DNA of 14,242 nt from Kiloniellaceae bacterium. Its GTDB lineage: Bacteria; Pseudomonadota; Alphaproteobacteria; Kiloniellales; Kiloniellaceae. The DNA lies in NCBI GenBank assembly GCA_028280915.1, contig JANQKX010000409.1, positions 1 to 14,242 of the forward strand. The letters are read 5' to 3'. The notes under the pieces are model-generated. The model was given only the letters and a program-made list of their open reading frames with translations. It searched no databases and was not told the DNA's origin. The position numbers were made by a program, and so were the translations under genes. Below, piece by piece: positions 8,103-14,242 of the stretch; position 1 is the first letter of the stretch; the number at the start of each line of letters is the position of its first letter.

Positions 8103-8117
8103 GAACCTAAGGCGTGC

Positions 8118-8255
8118 TTAGACGGCGAAGGTTGCGATGATGATGGTCCACAGTCCCGCGCAGGCGAGGCAAACGAAGATCAGATGATCGAGCGTGCTGG
8201 CGGTCGTGAGGTTGAATTCGCTACGGCGCGCGGCCGGCAAGGCTTGCGAAGGCAT
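8118..8255 (-). CDS. 45-residue single-pass membrane protein heading the B12-riboswitch operon
   Basis: This small frame starts with ATG at 8255, with AGGGA about 8 nt upstream, and ends in TAA at 8118. It encodes 45 residues. The N-terminal half is polar with Arg10-Arg11. Residues 25-45 form one hydrophobic helix (LIFVCLACAGLWT, then IIIATFAV) that reaches the C-terminus. His24 and the pair Cys29/Cys32 lie at or in the membrane segment. The positive-inside rule puts the N-terminus in the cytoplasm. It is the first gene after the cobalamin riboswitch and lies 15 bp before the ATPase gene, so it is made with the transporter. I do not recognise the family. A small accessory subunit, by analogy with CbiN or CbtB in other cobalt systems, is a guess. 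A translated leader is the alternative. Confidence 0.7.
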   Translation of the reverse strand: MPSQALPAARRSEFNLTTASTLDHLIFVCLACAGLWTIIIATFAV

Positions 8256-8298
8256 GGTCGTCTTCCCTGGGGACACCCGCCCCATAAAAAGGTTTCAA

Positions 8299-8490
8299 CA
8301 TGCCTGGCAGGTCTTCTGGCTCGCGGTTGTCGGGGTCCATGTGCTCGCCTTCCCAGGGTGACCCCCAGTGGCGTGAAATGAGCACCCCCTACCGCACACA
8401 GTTGCGGGTACAGCCCCGGATTAGCTCCCTGATGGGTACGGCGCACCGGGTTCCCTATTAAGCCTCAGCCTTTGGCGTCGAGACACCAAG
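8299..8490 (-). promoter_or_regulatory. Cobalamin (B12) riboswitch
   Basis: Read on the minus strand, this stretch carries the ordered conserved blocks of the adenosylcobalamin element. They are TTGGTGTC at the 5' end (8490-8483), AATAGGGAACCCGGTG (8459-8444), the B12-box region GCTGTACCCGCAACTGTG (8414-8397) and the closing GCCAGAAGACCTGCC (8320-8306). Spacing and order are as in known elements. It ends about 45 nt before the ATG of the 45-residue gene. That gap has no clear terminator. A small GGGG/CCCC hairpin (near 8269-8283) sits just ahead of the ribosome site, so control of translation start seems more likely than of transcription. When cobalamin is plentiful, the operon should be repressed. 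Confidence 0.95.
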
Positions 8491-8497
8491 CCCCTCT

Positions 8498-8527
8498 TGA
8501 TTAGCAATCACAAAGCTGACCCGTCAA
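8498..8527 (-). promoter_or_regulatory. Possible promoter of the riboswitch operon
   Basis: On the minus strand, TTGACG (8527-8522) is a good -35 element. An 18-bp spacer leads to TAATCA (8503-8498), a poor -10 match. Transcription would begin near 8491, right at the 5' end of the riboswitch. The position fits well; the -10 does not, so the call is weak. Confidence 0.3.
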
Positions 8528-8714
8528 GACTGTATTTTCCGTAAGGGTTTGGCGATCGCCCCTGCACACCATCCGACAGATTCCACACTTTTCTCGGCCG
8601 CCGTTTCTCCGAACCACAAAACGCCAGGGGGCCAGCGGCCCTGATTTTGCTTGATCTGACCGCCGCCTGGGGCTTTGCTGAGCGCCGGTCCTTGACACTT
8701 TCGGCGGCTATTTG
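8528..8714. other. Divergent intergenic region upstream of the LplT-Aas fusion gene
   Basis: This stretch must carry the promoter of the plus-strand acyltransferase fusion gene. A perfect TTGACA lies at 8692-8697, but the -10 position after 17 bp falls on the ATG itself (8715) and does not match. I find no convincing pair elsewhere and no clear ribosome site before 8715. Confidence 0.4.
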
Positions 8715-11700
8715 ATGCAAGATCACACGCACAAGAATCAGCTTCAACTTTTGGCCAGCCGGCGGCTCCTGCCCCTTTTTGTCACCCAGTTTCTCGGCGC
8801 CCTCAACGACAACCTTTTCAAAAACGCCCTGGTGATCCTGATCATCTACAAGACGGCGGACGCGGCGGCCGGGCAAATTCTGGTCACCGTGGCCGCGGGC
8901 CTTTTTATCATTCCTTACTTCCTGTTTTCCGCTCTGGCTGGGCAGTTGGCCGATAAGTACGAAAAATCCCGCCTGATCCGCTACATCAAGCTTTGGGAGG
9001 TGGTCATCATGGCCGCCGCCTCCATCAGCTTCTTTTTCGATTGGCACAACGGCCTGTTGGCCATTCTGTTTCTCATGGGGGTGCAATCGGCCTTTTTCGG
9101 CCCGCTGAAGTATTCCATCCTGCCCGACCATCTGAAAGCCGAGGAGTTGATCGGCGGCAACGGTCTGGTGGAGGCCGGGACCTTTCTCGCCATTCTGATC
9201 GGCCTCATCGCCGGCAACATGTTGATCCTGACCGCCTTCGGCGTGGAGGCGGTGACCGCCAGCTTGATGAGCGTCGCCCTGCTCGGCTGGGCCGCCAGCC
9301 TGGCCATCCCCAAGGCCGGGCCGGCCGAGCCCGGCTTGCGGATCAATCCCAACTTCATGGCCGAGACCTTCCGCCTGATCGGCTACACCGCCAGCGACCG
9401 GCGGATCTTCCTGATCATTCTGGGCATCTCGTGGTTCTGGCTGGTGGGCGCCACCTTCCTGGCACAGTTCCCCGCCTTCGTGAAAAACATCCTCTTCGGC
9501 AACGAGGAGATCGTCACCCTCTTCCTCACCCTGTTTTCCATCGGCATCGCCATCGGCTCGGTCTTGTGCAACCGCCTGCTGAAAGGCGAGCTGAGCGCCA
9601 AATACGTGCCTCTGGGCGCGCTGGGCATCAGCGTCTTCGTCTTCGATCTTTACCTGGCGAGCAGCGGTTATGAACGCAGCGGCGAGGAACTGATCGGCGC
9701 GGTGGCCTTTTTGTCCCAGCCGGGCAACTGGCGCATCGTCATCGATCTCTTGGGCCTGGCCATCAGCGGCGGCATCTTCATCGTGCCCCTCTATGCCCTG
9801 ATGCAAAAGCTGAGCGACGTGCGCTACCGGGCCCGGGTGATCGCCGGCAACAATGTGATGAACGCCCTTTTCATGGTCGTCTCGGCCATCGGTACCATTG
9901 GGATGCTAAAGGCCGGCTTCAGCGTGCCCCAGGTGTTTTTGACCGTGGCCGTGATCAATCTGGTGGTGGCCCTTTACGTCTGCAAGCTGCTGCCGGACGC
10001 CATCGTGAAGGGCTTTTTTCAGGGCCTCTTCAAACTCGCCTACGGGCTGGAGGTGCGGGGCATGGACAACTGGTCCAACTGCGGCCCGCGCAGCGTGATC
10101 ATCGCCAATCACGTTTCCTTCCTGGACGGGCTGCTGCTCGCCACGGTGCTGAAGGAAAAGCCGGTCTTCGCGGTCAACACCCACATGGCGAAGAAATGGT
10201 GGGTGGGGCCGTTTTTGAGCCTGGTGGAATTCTTCCCCGTGGACCCGGCCAACCCCTTGACCACCAAGTCCCTGATCCGGGAAGTGCAGGCCGGCCGGCG
10301 CTGCGTGATCTTCCCCGAAGGGCGCATCACCCTGACGGGCGCCTTGATGAAAATCTACGAGGGGCCGGGCCTCATCGCCGACAAGGCGGACGCGGATATC
10401 CTGCCCGTGCGCATCGACGGGCCTCAGTTCACGCCCTTCTCCCGCCTCCGCGGCAAGCTGCGGCTGCGCTGGTTTCCCAAGGTGACCATCACCCTCTTGC
10501 CGCCGCAGCGGGTCAAGGCGCCGCCGGGGCTGCGTGGCCGGGCCCGGCGGGAGGCCGTGGCCGCAGAGCTTTATGACCTCATGTGCGGCATGATCTTCGA
10601 CACCTGCGACCGGCACCGCACACTGTTCCAGGCCCTCTTGGACGCCCGCGCGGCCCATGGCGGCGGCGCCGAGGTGGCCGAGGACGTGCAGCGCCGGCCC
10701 ATGAGCTATGACGGGCTGGTCTCGGCCAGCTTGGTGCTGGGGCGGCGCCTGGCCAAGGGCGGCCGGGCCGGCGACCGGCTGGGCGTCATGCTGCCCAACG
10801 CCATCGCCACGGCGGCGGTGTTTTTCGGCCTGCAGGCCCATGCCCGGGTGCCGGCCATGCTGAATTACGCCGCGGGCGCCCGCGCCATGATCGATGCCTG
10901 CACGGCGGCGGGCCTCACGCGCATCATCACCTCCCGGCTGTTCATCGAGCGGGCCAAGCTGCAGGCGGAGCTCGCCGCCTTGCAGGAGCATTGCGAGATC
11001 ATTTATCTGGAAGATCTGCGCGAAGAGGTGGGCACCTGGGACAAGCTACGCCTCTTGCTCACCCGGCCCCTGGCCGGGCGCCTGCACAAGGGGCGGATGA
11101 TGGCCGACGACATCACCCCCGACCATCCGGCGGTGATCCTCTTCACCTCCGGGTCGGAACGCAGCCCCAAGGCGGTGGTCCTCTCCCACCAGAACATTCT
11201 CGCCAATGCCTATCAACTGGGCGCGCGCATCGACTTCAATCCCACCGACACGGTGTTCAATCCCCTGCCGGTGTTCCATTCCTTCGGGCTCACGGCCGGC
11301 TTGCTGCTGCCCTTGCTGTCGGGAGTCAGGACCTTTCTCTACCCCTCCCCCCTGCACTACCGCATCATCCCGGAGCTGGTGTACGACTGCAACGCCACCA
11401 TCCTGTTCGGCACCAACAGCTTTTTGAAGCGCTACGGCGACAGCGCCAATGCCTATGACTTTTATTCCCTGCGCTATGTCTTTGCCGGGGCGGAGAAGGT
11501 CACCGCGGACACCCACCGGCAGTGGGCGGAACGCTTCGGCCTGCGCATCCTGGAAGGTTACGGCGCCACGGAAACCAGCCCGGTGCTCTCCAGCAACACG
11601 CCCATGCAGTGCAAGATCGGCACCGTGGGGCGCTTCCTGCCCGGCATCACGTATCGCATCGAGGCCCTGGAAGGGGTCAGCGACGGCGGCCGGCTCTGGG

Positions 11701-12215
11701 TCAAGGGCCCCAACGTCATGCTGGGCTATTACCATCTGGAGAAGCCGGGGGTCCTGGATGCCCCGCCGGAGGGCTGGTACGACACCGGCGACGTGGTGAG
11801 CCTGGACGAGGACGGCTTCGTAACCATCCAGGGCCGGGCCAAGCGTTTCGCCAAGATCGCCGGCGAGATGGTTTCCCTCTCCGTGGTGGAGCAGCTGGCC
11901 AAGGCCGTCTGGCCCGACGCCCAGGTGGCCGCCGTGGCCCTGCCCGATGCCAAGAAGGGCGAGCAGATAATCTTGCTGATTTCCGCCGATCCGGCGCCCC
12001 GCGACCAGCTGGCGGCCCATTGCCGGGAAAGCCGCCTCAGCGAGCTGGCCGTGCCCCGGGTGATCCTGCCCGGCCAGGACGTCCCCCTGCTGGCCAGCGG
12101 CAAGGTGGACTACCGGGGCGCCGAAAAACAAGCCGCCCTGGCCCTGGCGGCGGAAGGCCTCTCCGCTGGGTCACCATCGCCGGAGCGGCCACGGGAACCC
12201 ATTGCATCCGAGTAA
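8715..12215 (+). CDS. Fused LplT-like transporter, PlsC acyltransferase and acyl-ACP synthetase (Aas-like)
   Basis: This chain of 1,166 residues should recycle lysophospholipid: flip it inward, activate a fatty acid with ATP, and re-acylate it at the inner membrane. Residues 1 to about 425 are an MFS-type transporter starting LPLFVTQFLGALNDNLFKN, typical of LplT. Residues about 446-635 are a PlsC-type acyltransferase with NHVSFLD (catalytic H466 and D471) and FPEGR (533-537). Residues about 640-1150 are an AMP-binding ligase with FTSGSERSPK (810-819), YGATET (949-954), YDTGD (1022-1026) and the C-terminal lysine K1130 in SGKVDY. All key residues are present. In E. coli these are separate LplT and Aas proteins. 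ATG at 8715 is chosen over the adjoining TTG at 8712. A DUF599 gene follows 20 bp later. The architecture is clear; the natural lysolipid is inferred from E. coli. Confidence 0.93.
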   Translation: MQDHTHKNQLQLLASRRLLPLFVTQFLGALNDNLFKNALVILIIYKTADAAAGQILVTVAAGLFIIPYFLFSALAGQLADKYEKSRLIRYIKLWEVVIMAAASISFFFDWHNGLLAILFLMGVQSAFFGPLKYSILPDHLKAEELIGGNGLVEAGTFLAILIGLIAGNMLILTAFGVEAVTASLMSVALLGWAASLAIPKAGPAEPGLRINPNFMAETFRLIGYTASDRRIFLIILGISWFWLVGATFLAQFPAFVKNILFGNEEIVTLFLTLFSIGIAIGSVLCNRLLKGELSAKYVPLGALGISVFVFDLYLASSGYERSGEELIGAVAFLSQPGNWRIVIDLLGLAISGGIFIVPLYALMQKLSDVRYRARVIAGNNVMNALFMVVSAIGTIGMLKAGFSVPQVFLTVAVINLVVALYVCKLLPDAIVKGFFQGLFKLAYGLEVRGMDNWSNCGPRSVIIANHVSFLDGLLLATVLKEKPVFAVNTHMAKKWWVGPFLSLVEFFPVDPANPLTTKSLIREVQAGRRCVIFPEGRITLTGALMKIYEGPGLIADKADADILPVRIDGPQFTPFSRLRGKLRLRWFPKVTITLLPPQRVKAPPGLRGRARREAVAAELYDLMCGMIFDTCDRHRTLFQALLDARAAHGGGAEVAEDVQRRPMSYDGLVSASLVLGRRLAKGGRAGDRLGVMLPNAIATAAVFFGLQAHARVPAMLNYAAGARAMIDACTAAGLTRIITSRLFIERAKLQAELAALQEHCEIIYLEDLREEVGTWDKLRLLLTRPLAGRLHKGRMMADDITPDHPAVILFTSGSERSPKAVVLSHQNILANAYQLGARIDFNPTDTVFNPLPVFHSFGLTAGLLLPLLSGVRTFLYPSPLHYRIIPELVYDCNATILFGTNSFLKRYGDSANAYDFYSLRYVFAGAEKVTADTHRQWAERFGLRILEGYGATETSPVLSSNTPMQCKIGTVGRFLPGITYRIEALEGVSDGGRLWVKGPNVMLGYYHLEKPGVLDAPPEGWYDTGDVVSLDEDGFVTIQGRAKRFAKIAGEMVSLSVVEQLAKAVWPDAQVAAVALPDAKKGEQIILLISADPAPRDQLAAHCRESRLSELAVPRVILPGQDVPLLASGKVDYRGAEKQAALALAAEGLSAGSPSPERPREPIASE

Positions 12216-12235
12216 ACTGCCCTGCCCAAAAAACC

Positions 12236-12961
12236 ATGACCGACGCCGTCCAACCCCTGCTCGATTTCAGCCTGCTCGATTACGCGGCTGTCCCCTGGTT
12301 CTTGCTCTGCTGGGCCGGCTATGCCTACTTCGCCGACGACAGCCGCTTCGGCAAAAACAGCATGACCCATCTGATGCAGCAGCGCCGCCTGCATTGGATG
12401 GAGGAGATGGTCAAGCGCCCCAACCGCATCGTCGACACCCAGATCATGACCAATCTGACCAACGGCGCGACCTTCTTCGCCTCCACCACCTTGCTGCTGA
12501 TCGGCGGCCTCTTCGCCTTGCTGGGGGCCACGGAAAAGGCCATCTCCATTTTCGCCGCGGTACCTTTTGTGGAAAAGCCCACCCTGCTCGCCTGGGAGCT
12601 GAAGGTTTTGCTGCTACTCGTTATTTTTATTTATGCTTTTTTCAAATTCGCCTGGTCGTTCCGGATCTTCAATTACTGCTCGGTGCTGGTGGGCGCGGTG
12701 CCCAATGACTGGGAAAACGACCCCAGCGCCTTCGAGACCGCCCGCTGCGCCGCCGAGGTGAGCAACTTGGGCGCCCGCCATTTCAACAACGGCTTGCGGG
12801 CGTATTTTTTCGGCCAGGCGGCGCTCGCCTGGTTCCTCCACCCCGCCCTCTTCATCATCGCCAGTACCTGGGTGGTCTACGTCCTCTACCGCCGGGAATA
12901 CCGCTCCCGCTCGCGCAAACTCATGATGAAGTACCTGAAGAAGGACGCGGAAAAGTCCTGA
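12236..12961 (+). CDS. DUF599 family membrane protein
   Basis: This is a 241-residue integral membrane protein of the DUF599 family, function unknown. Segments are seen at about 15-33, 77-98, 117-142 and 191-218. A conserved cytoplasmic-type stretch after the first segment has SMTHLMQQRR and RIVDTQIMTNLTNG. A second conserved stretch, FRIFNYCSVLVGAVP, follows the third segment. The C-terminus is basic (REYRSRSRKLMMKYLKK). The frame is open far upstream, but only as a shadow of the preceding gene; the ATG at 12236 begins the family-like sequence. No ribosome site is visible. With a 20-bp gap it is probably co-transcribed with the lysophospholipid recycling gene. A membrane lipid role is possible but unsupported by motifs. 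Confidence 0.87.
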   Translation: MTDAVQPLLDFSLLDYAAVPWFLLCWAGYAYFADDSRFGKNSMTHLMQQRRLHWMEEMVKRPNRIVDTQIMTNLTNGATFFASTTLLLIGGLFALLGATEKAISIFAAVPFVEKPTLLAWELKVLLLLVIFIYAFFKFAWSFRIFNYCSVLVGAVPNDWENDPSAFETARCAAEVSNLGARHFNNGLRAYFFGQAALAWFLHPALFIIASTWVVYVLYRREYRSRSRKLMMKYLKKDAEKS

Positions 12962-12973
12962 CAACCGCGCCGC

Positions 12974-13468
12974 TCAACAGTAGCGCACCACCAGGCCGGG
13001 GGGCAGCTCGGTGCTGTCATCGCCGCAGGCCCGGTCCACTTGACCTTGCTGCAAGCCGTGGGCCTGGCCGAAAAAGGCGCCTTGGACCTGCGCGCCACTC
13101 AGATCCGCCCGCCACAGGTCGGCCTCGACAAAAAAGCCCTTGCTAAGGTCGGCCCCTTGAAGATTGGCTCCCGAGAGCCGGCTGCGGGTGAAGTTGGCCG
13201 CCGCCAAATCCGCGCCCGACAAATCAGCGCCGCCCAAGCGGGTTTCCCTTAAGTTGGCCCGGCCCAGCGCCGCGCCGGCGAGATTGGCCCCTTCCAAGTC
13301 CATGCGGGTCAGATCGGCCCGGGCCAGGTCGCAGCCGGGACAGTCCCCGGTTTCGCGTAGCCGGGCCAGGTCATCGGGATCGAAGGCAGCAGCAACCGAT
13401 GTCCATCCCAGGCCGCAACAGACGACCAGGAGCCAAGCGGTCCTACCCCCGCGGCCTTTACGGGCCAT
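12974..13468 (-). CDS. Secreted pentapeptide-repeat protein
   Basis: From the ATG at 13468 the protein has 164 residues. Residues 1-28 are a Sec signal peptide (basic MARKGRGGR, hydrophobic core, cleavage near VAAA/FD). The adjacent Cys17-Cys18 lack a proper lipobox. The mature part has a short head with C43 and C46 (GDCPGC), then about 16 tandem A(D/N)LXX repeats (about 47-130, such as GANLAGAALGRANL), which form a right-handed quadrilateral beta-helix. A short tail carries C148 and C164 (ACGDDSTELPPG). The four Cys could form disulphides capping the helix in the periplasm. An upstream start at 13507 lies inside the peptidase gene and is less likely. The start overlaps the end of the peptidase gene by 11 bp, suggesting coupled translation. 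Function is unknown; a DNA-gyrase role is unlikely for a secreted protein. Confidence 0.87.
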   Translation of the reverse strand: MARKGRGGRTAWLLVVCCGLGWTSVAAAFDPDDLARLRETGDCPGCDLARADLTRMDLEGANLAGAALGRANLRETRLGGADLSGADLAAANFTRSRLSGANLQGADLSKGFFVEADLWRADLSGAQVQGAFFGQAHGLQQGQVDRACGDDSTELPPGLVVRYC

Positions 13469-14242
13469 CGCTTTCCGACAGGCCCACCACCATGAAGGCG
13501 AAGGCATAGTTGAGGGCCACCTCGTCCAGAATGTCGAAGCGTCCGGCGGCCCCGGCGTGGCCGGCGGTCATGTTGGTCTTCAGCAGCAAGAGGCTGTCCC
13601 CCGCCTTCACCGCGCGCAGCTTGGCGACCCACTTGGCCGGCTCCCAATAAGTCACCCGCGGGTCGGTCAACCCGGCGGTCGCCAGGATGGCCGGATAGGC
13701 CTTGGCCGCCACGTTGTCATAGGGCGAATAGCCCTTGATGCGCTCGAAGGCCTCCCGGTCTTCCAGGGGATTGCCCCATTCGGGCCATTCCGGCGGGGTG
13801 AGCGGCAGTTCCTTGTCGCACATGGTGTTCAGCACGTCCACGAAGGGCACCTGGGCGATGATACCCGCGAACAACTCCGGGCGCAGGTTGGCCACGGCTC
13901 CCATGAGCATGCCGCCGGCGCTGCCCCCTTGGGCGACGATGCGGTCGGCCTGGGTATAGCCGGTAGCGATCAAGCCCTCGGCCGCGGCGATGAAATCGGT
14001 AAAGGTGTTTTCCTTGGCCGCCAGCTTGCCGTCCAGGTACCAGCTGTAGCCCAGGTCCGTGCCGCCCCGAATATGGGCGATGGCGTAGATAAAGCCCCGG
14101 TCCACCAGGCTCAACCGATTGGTGGAAAAGGACGCCGGCATGGCCATGCCATAGGCGCCGTAGCCGTACAGCAGCAGAGGCGCGCTGCCGTCCAAGGGGG
14201 TGTCCTTGCCATAGAGCAGGGAGACGGGCACTTCCTTGCCGT
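13458..14242 (-). CDS. Oligopeptidase B-like S9 serine peptidase, C-terminal catalytic domain (partial)
   Basis: The frame enters from the right edge and ends at 13458, showing the last 260 residues. It is the alpha/beta-hydrolase domain of the prolyl oligopeptidase family, which cleaves short peptides; oligopeptidase B members cut after Arg or Lys. Signature segments appear in order: LLLYGYGAYG, AIAHIRGGTDLGYSWY, the nucleophile Ser in GGSAGGMLMG, PFVDVLNTM, the catalytic Asp in GLTDPRVTYWEP and the catalytic His in NMTAGHAGAAGR. All three catalytic residues are present. The N-terminal beta-propeller is outside the window. GTG at 14231 is not the start, since the frame and homology continue past it. 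No signal can be judged. Its end overlaps the secreted pentapeptide-repeat gene by 11 bp. Confidence 0.92.
   Translation of the reverse strand, partial: GKEVPVSLLYGKDTPLDGSAPLLLYGYGAYGMAMPASFSTNRLSLVDRGFIYAIAHIRGGTDLGYSWYLDGKLAAKENTFTDFIAAAEGLIATGYTQADRIVAQGGSAGGMLMGAVANLRPELFAGIIAQVPFVDVLNTMCDKELPLTPPEWPEWGNPLEDREAFERIKGYSPYDNVAAKAYPAILATAGLTDPRVTYWEPAKWVAKLRAVKAGDSLLLLKTNMTAGHAGAAGRFDILDEVALNYAFAFMVVGLSESDGP

Noticed and set aside
8180..8446. 88-codon minus-strand frame
   Set aside because: It runs through the cobalamin riboswitch and overlaps the 45-residue gene in another frame. The RNA element explains the sequence better.
8692..8720. Perfect TTGACA before the fusion gene as a promoter
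   Set aside because: The matching -10 position falls on the start codon and does not fit the consensus, and transcription would begin inside the gene.
8508..9806. 432-codon open frame on the minus strand
   Set aside because: It is antisense to the LplT part of the fusion gene, very rich in Gln, Asp and Gly, with no domain.
9906..12131. Two 361-codon minus-strand frames (9906-10991 and 11046-12131)
   Set aside because: Both are antisense to the acyltransferase and ligase domains, which carry intact catalytic motifs on the plus strand. No domain is visible in either.

Overview
The window looks like chromosomal DNA of a GC-rich alphaproteobacterium, probably from the Rhodospirillales and its relatives. 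This is an inference from gene style and codon use, not a database match. I see no insertion sequence, tRNA, rRNA, CRISPR array or phage gene. Most genes lie on the minus strand. Long open frames on the opposite strand of these GC-rich genes are coding shadows.

Region 1 (1-2470, minus). A large PLP-dependent Orn/Lys/Arg decarboxylase runs off the left edge. It carries an N-terminal extension of about 145 residues ahead of the usual wing domain. A plausible sigma70 promoter lies upstream, followed further out by the strong terminator of the next gene.

Region 2 (2431-5006, minus). A secreted single-domain sensor protein of the PDC/Cache type is followed by a methyl-accepting chemotaxis protein that ends at that terminator. 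They may work together as a periplasmic sensor and a chemoreceptor. About 565 bp with no convincing gene separates them from region 3.

Region 3 (5523-8490, minus) is the most interesting part. A clear cobalamin (B12) riboswitch heads a tight operon: an unannotated 45-residue single-pass membrane protein, an ABC ATPase, an ABC-3 family permease and a TroA/ZnuA-type metal-binding protein, closed by a strong terminator. These ABC families are normally called zinc or manganese importers. Control by a B12 riboswitch instead suggests cobalt uptake for cobalamin synthesis, with the small protein as a possible accessory subunit.

Region 4 (8715-12961, plus). A three-part fusion joins an LplT-like lysophospholipid transporter, a PlsC-type acyltransferase and an Aas-type acyl-ACP synthetase. 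It looks like a complete lysophospholipid recycling system in one chain. A DUF599 membrane protein follows 20 bp later.

Region 5 (12974-14242, minus). The C-terminal catalytic domain of an oligopeptidase B-like S9 peptidase enters from the right edge. It overlaps by 11 bp a secreted pentapeptide-repeat protein, which converges on the DUF599 gene.
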